This document shows, piece by piece, positions 60,865-64,000 of a stretch of 64,000 nt of DNA. Positions within the stretch are counted from its first letter, which is position 1. The number at the start of each line of letters is the position of its first letter. A program made the position numbers and the translations under genes. This stretch comes from JBBROS01 sp965260935 (GTDB lineage Bacteria > Pseudomonadota > Alphaproteobacteria > Acetobacterales > Acetobacteraceae), in NCBI GenBank assembly GCA_965260935.1, contig OZ253374.1, forward strand, positions 558,001 to 622,000, in the 5' to 3' direction. Below the pieces are notes generated by a model that saw nothing but the letters and a program-made list of their open reading frames with translations, did no database searches and had not been told where the DNA came from.

Positions 60865-62677
60865 GGCCGAAGCCGGGCAGGAGCGCGGCGCGTGCCGTGA
60901 GCGGCGGCTGGCGGGGATCCCCGCTTGCGCCGGCGTCGCGATCGGGCCGGTGTTCCGGACAATCGAGCCGCCGGCGGTGGTGACGCGCAACCGCATCCAT
61001 GCGGAGGACATCAAGGCCGAGCTGGCCCGGCTTGATGCCGCGGTGCTGCAATCGCGCAAGCAGTTGCTGAAGCTGCGAGGCAGGCTCGCGATCCTGCCGG
61101 AGGAAAGCCAAGGGGAAATCGCGCCGCTGCTCGACGCGTATCTACAGATGCTAGGCCCCTCGCGGCTGATCCGGGGGGTGCGGGCGCGGGTGACGGATCG
61201 GCTGGTGTCGGCCGAGACGGCGGTGATGGAGGAGGCGAACGCGCTGGCCAGCCAGCTCTCGGCCATCGGTGCCGGGGACGGGGCGGGGCCGGACGGCATA
61301 GGCAGCCAACGCCAGGCCGACGAGGTCCGGGAGATCGGGCGGCGGCTGGTGCGGAACCTGACGCGGGCGCCGTTCCGCAGCTTCGCCGACATGGTGCAAG
61401 GGTCGATCCTGGTCTCGGAAGCGCTGCGCCCGGCGGACGCGGCGCTGATCGACCCCTCGCGGATCGCAGGCGTGGCGACGGAGGAGGGAGGCTCGGACGG
61501 GCATACGGCGATCCTGCTGCGGGCCTTGGGGGTGCCGTCGGTGCTCGGCGCGCCGGGGCTGCTGCAAGGTCTCCGGGCGGGGGACTCGATCGTCGTGGAC
61601 GGGTCGAGCGGCGCGCTGGTGCTGCACCCCACGCCCGCCAGCCTGGCCGCAGCGCGGCGCGCGGTGGACGCCTTCGCGCGGGAGCGGCAGCGATTGGGGC
61701 GGCTGCGGCGGCTCGCGTCGGTGACGCTGGACGGGGAGACCGTAGATCTGCAAGCCAACCTGGAATTGCCGGTGGAGCTGCCGATGATCGCGCAGTCGGG
61801 CGCGGCCGGGATCGGGCTGCTGCGGAGCGAGTTCGTGTTCATGAACCGGGACACGGTGCCGGACGAGGACGAGCAGGCGGATATCTATCAAACAGTGGTC
61901 GCCACCATGCAAGGCGACCCGGTGACGATCCGGGTGCTGGACTGGGGCGGGGAGAAGGAGATCGAGGCGCTGTCAACCGCCGGCCTGGTGCCGGACCTGA
62001 CGGACGCCAACCCGGCGCTGGGGCTTCGCGGCGTGCGCCTGCTGCTGCGCCAGCCGGCGCTGCTGGAAACGCAGTTGGCGGCGATCCTGCGGGCCGCGGT
62101 GTTCGGGCCGGTCCGCGTGCTGCTGCCGATGGTGACGAACCTGGCCGAGATCCGGGCGGTCCGGGCGGTTTACGAGATGGTGGCGGCGCGGCTGCGGGGA
62201 GAAGGCCGGGCCTTGCCGGAAAAGCTGCCGCCGATCGGGATCATGGTGGAAACGCCGGGGGCGGCGCTGGCCGCCGATACGCTGGCGCCGGAGGTGGACT
62301 TCTTCGCCATCGGCACCAACGATCTCTGCATGTACACGCTGGCGGTGGACCGGGCGGAAACCAGCGTGGCGGAGCTGTATGACCCATTGCATCCGTCGCT
62401 GCTGCGGCTGCTGCAGTTCACGGCCGAGGCGGCGGGGCGGCATCAGATCCCCGTGTCGGTCTGTGGCGAGATGGCGGCCAACCCGATGATGACGCCGCTG
62501 CTGCTAGGTCTCGGGCTGCGGAGCTTCAGCATGAACGCGTCGGCGGTGCCCCGCGTCAAGCAGGCGGTCCGCGCCACCACCATCGACGAATGCCAGCGGC
62601 TGACGTGGCAGGTGATGAAGCAAGCGGATGCGGGACGGTCCCGCGAGCTGGTGGCAAGGTTTGGCCGGACGGTCTAG
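60851..62677 (+). CDS. PTS enzyme I
   Basis: Phosphoenolpyruvate-protein phosphotransferase of 608 residues from the ATG at 60851. The active His218 is in GGSDGHTAILLRALGVPS. The PEP-binding TIM-barrel part has IGTNDLCMYTLAVDR and the catalytic Cys in ISVCGEMAANP-type context (VSVCGEMAANPMMT). It lacks an N-terminal GAF domain, so it is a plain EI rather than a GAF-bearing EI-Ntr. It phosphorylates HPr, which passes phosphate to EIIA-Man. Confidence 0.93.
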   Translation: MSRIEAEAGQERGACRERRLAGIPACAGVAIGPVFRTIEPPAVVTRNRIHAEDIKAELARLDAAVLQSRKQLLKLRGRLAILPEESQGEIAPLLDAYLQMLGPSRLIRGVRARVTDRLVSAETAVMEEANALASQLSAIGAGDGAGPDGIGSQRQADEVREIGRRLVRNLTRAPFRSFADMVQGSILVSEALRPADAALIDPSRIAGVATEEGGSDGHTAILLRALGVPSVLGAPGLLQGLRAGDSIVVDGSSGALVLHPTPASLAAARRAVDAFARERQRLGRLRRLASVTLDGETVDLQANLELPVELPMIAQSGAAGIGLLRSEFVFMNRDTVPDEDEQADIYQTVVATMQGDPVTIRVLDWGGEKEIEALSTAGLVPDLTDANPALGLRGVRLLLRQPALLETQLAAILRAAVFGPVRVLLPMVTNLAEIRAVRAVYEMVAARLRGEGRALPEKLPPIGIMVETPGAALAADTLAPEVDFFAIGTNDLCMYTLAVDRAETSVAELYDPLHPSLLRLLQFTAEAAGRHQIPVSVCGEMAANPMMTPLLLGLGLRSFSMNASAVPRVKQAVRATTIDECQRLTWQVMKQADAGRSRELVARFGRTV

Positions 62678-62815
62678 GGAAAGCGGGCGGCTCTAGCTCC
62701 GCACGATGCCGCCCCAAGCCGTCCCGCCCAACCAAAGCCGGCGTCGAATGCCTCCACGCCCGCGCCCCGCGAACCGGAACGGCTCAACGACGACGCAAAC
62801 ATCGAATTCAGGGCA

Positions 62816-63568
62816 TCAAACGGCGGGAGCCTCATCTCCCCCCTTCCCCGTTTGCAACCGGCCTCGCGCGCCGCTTGCAAGCAAGATCAACGCCTTGCGA
62901 ACGGATTTCGCCCCATCGACCGGCTCCGGCCAGTGAACCCGCCGCACGATGTCCTCCCGCGCGAGATCGAACCCGTCCACGTCGCACGCGACCATCCGCC
63001 ACCCGGCCCCGGCAAGCCCATGGTCCCGCGCGTAAAGGTCCAGCGTGTCCGCATGGTCGGCGTTGCAGTGCGCCAGGATGCCCTCCTCCGCCGCCGCCAC
63101 CGCCTCCCATGCCGGCGCATCGGCCATCAACTCCGCCTGTTTCAGCCGGTGTGCGCTCGCGAACCCCCCGATGAACTGCCCGGCCACGGGCGTCACCCGC
63201 CACAACCCGAAATCCCCGAACCCGGCATAGAACGCCGCGTATGGGTGCAGCGCCACCCAGCGCGCCTTCAACGCCGGGTCCGCCTCCGGCCTTGCCAGCC
63301 CTGTGACCGTCAGCCGCGGCGCCGTTTGCGCGTTCGCCCCATCCGCCGCCCCAACAACCATCACCGCGCACCGAGGCTCCGCCCGCAAATGCCGCGTGTG
63401 TTCCGACAACCCCGACAGCAGCAGCACCACGCTCCCGTCCGGCGCGGTCGCCGGCGTCATCAGAGAGGCGAACGGCTGCCCATCCACCGCCGTCGCCAGC
63501 GTGCCGGCCCGCGAGGCCCGCAGCAGCCTCCGTGCCGCCCGGGCAGGATCGAAACCTTGATCGCTCAT
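62816..63568 (-). CDS. HugZ-like pyridoxamine-phosphate-oxidase-fold protein with DUF2470-type tail
   Basis: 250 residues from the ATG at 63568 (MSDQGFDPARAARRLLRAS). The N-terminal split-barrel flavin-reductase-like domain covers about 1-160 (GTLATAVDGQPFASLMTPAT). The C-terminal domain has HCNADHADTLDLYARDHG near 182-199, as in haem-degrading HugZ proteins. It may bind haem, FMN or another cofactor; the role is not certain. It converges with the EI gene and diverges from the ChvI-like gene. Confidence 0.8.
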   Translation of the reverse strand: MSDQGFDPARAARRLLRASRAGTLATAVDGQPFASLMTPATAPDGSVVLLLSGLSEHTRHLRAEPRCAVMVVGAADGANAQTAPRLTVTGLARPEADPALKARWVALHPYAAFYAGFGDFGLWRVTPVAGQFIGGFASAHRLKQAELMADAPAWEAVAAAEEGILAHCNADHADTLDLYARDHGLAGAGWRMVACDVDGFDLAREDIVRRVHWPEPVDGAKSVRKALILLASGARGRLQTGKGGDEAPAV

Positions 63569-63646
63569 TCCAATATCCCGCCATGATAAGCTGGCGTACC
63601 CTGCGCACGGACGCGCACGCCTGCAAGAGAACCCGAAAGGTAGACC

Positions 63647-64000
63647 ATGAAGCACACCATTGCCCTGGTCGACGACGACCGCAACATCCTGACCTCCGTT
63701 TCCATGACGCTCGAGCAGGAAGGATTCCAGGTCCGAACCTACACCGACGGCGAGAGCGCCCTGCAAGGCCTGACCGCCCACCCGGTTGACCTCGCCGTGC
63801 TCGACATCAAGATGCCTCGCATGGACGGCATGGAGCTATTGCAACGCCTTCGCGTCCGCAGCGCCCTTCCCGTTATTTTCCTGACCAGCAAGGACGAGGA
63901 GGTCGACGAACTCATGGGCCTACGGCTCGGCGCGGACGACTACATCACCAAGCCCTTCAGCCAGCGCCTCCTCATCGAACGCATCCGCGCCCTGCTCCGC
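63647..64000 (+). CDS. ChvI-like OmpR-family response regulator (3' end outside window)
   Basis: The visible 118 residues are the receiver domain: acidic pocket VDDDRN at 8-13, phosphoacceptor Asp53 in LAVLDIKMPRMDG, Thr80 and Lys102 (TKPFS). The DNA-binding winged helix lies beyond the window. Its closeness to the EIIA/HPr/EI genes is typical for ChvI of alphaproteobacteria, which with ChvG controls envelope and acid responses. AAAGG precedes the ATG. Confidence 0.85.
   Translation, partial: MKHTIALVDDDRNILTSVSMTLEQEGFQVRTYTDGESALQGLTAHPVDLAVLDIKMPRMDGMELLQRLRVRSALPVIFLTSKDEEVDELMGLRLGADDYITKPFSQRLLIERIRALLR

Overview
This 64 kb window comes from a high-GC alphaproteobacterium, most likely a member of the Rhodospirillales or a close relative. 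Three things point there: the uninterrupted 14-gene NADH dehydrogenase operon (nuoA-N) preceded by tRNA-Asp, tRNA-Val, lon, clpX, clpP and tig; the EIIA-Man/HPr/EI phosphotransferase block beside a ChvI-type response regulator; and a MatA-type malonyl-CoA decarboxylase. Genes are densely packed, with many ATGA or GTGA start/stop overlaps and several GTG or TTG starts.

Layout. (1) 1-14303, minus strand: nuoN (cut by the window edge) back to nuoA, complex I. (2) 14400-20959, minus: tRNA-Asp, tRNA-Val, lon, clpX, clpP, tig, tRNA-Leu. This is the protein quality-control block; hupB, often found between lon and the tRNAs in alphaproteobacteria, is absent here. (3) 21030-28129: a Tat-exported ferritin-like protein, an AceE/MdeB-like thiamine-dependent E1 overlapping malonyl-CoA decarboxylase, then nnr head-to-head with a solitary ParA. 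(4) 28236-32614: a CUT1 sugar-type ABC importer with its ATPase divergent from the binding protein and permeases. (5) 32622-38702: an EamA exporter behind a poorly conserved CoA-binding-like ORF, a deacetylase-family enzyme, a ComM/YifB ATPase, an alpha/beta hydrolase, MscL and a rhodanese. (6) 38703-39763: an AT-rich island with one orphan gene. (7) 39764-50594, minus: a six-gene cluster of a type I secretion ATPase with a dead C39-like domain, an HlyD adaptor, a Sel1-repeat protein, a large two-domain glycosyltransferase, a ChW-like protein with a basic tail, and a GT4 glycosyltransferase. (8) 50765-59661: a GNAT acetyltransferase, a small Cys-rich protein divergent from an ArsR-methyltransferase regulator that overlaps metH, then a CDF metal exporter and a tonB-like gene, cobalamin adenosyltransferase and AI-2E-type permease joined by start/stop overlaps. 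(9) 60118-64000: EIIA, HPr and EI of the regulatory PTS, a HugZ-like protein, and the start of a ChvI-like regulator.

The most unusual items are the orphan type I secretion/glycosylation cluster, which has no RTX cargo in view; a family of intergenic palindromic repeats present in two full copies and one partial copy; the AT-rich orphan island; the vestigial-looking CoA-binding ORF; and the palindrome between the ArsR-methyltransferase/metH pair and the divergent small gene. No CRISPR array, rRNA gene, insertion sequence or prophage was seen.
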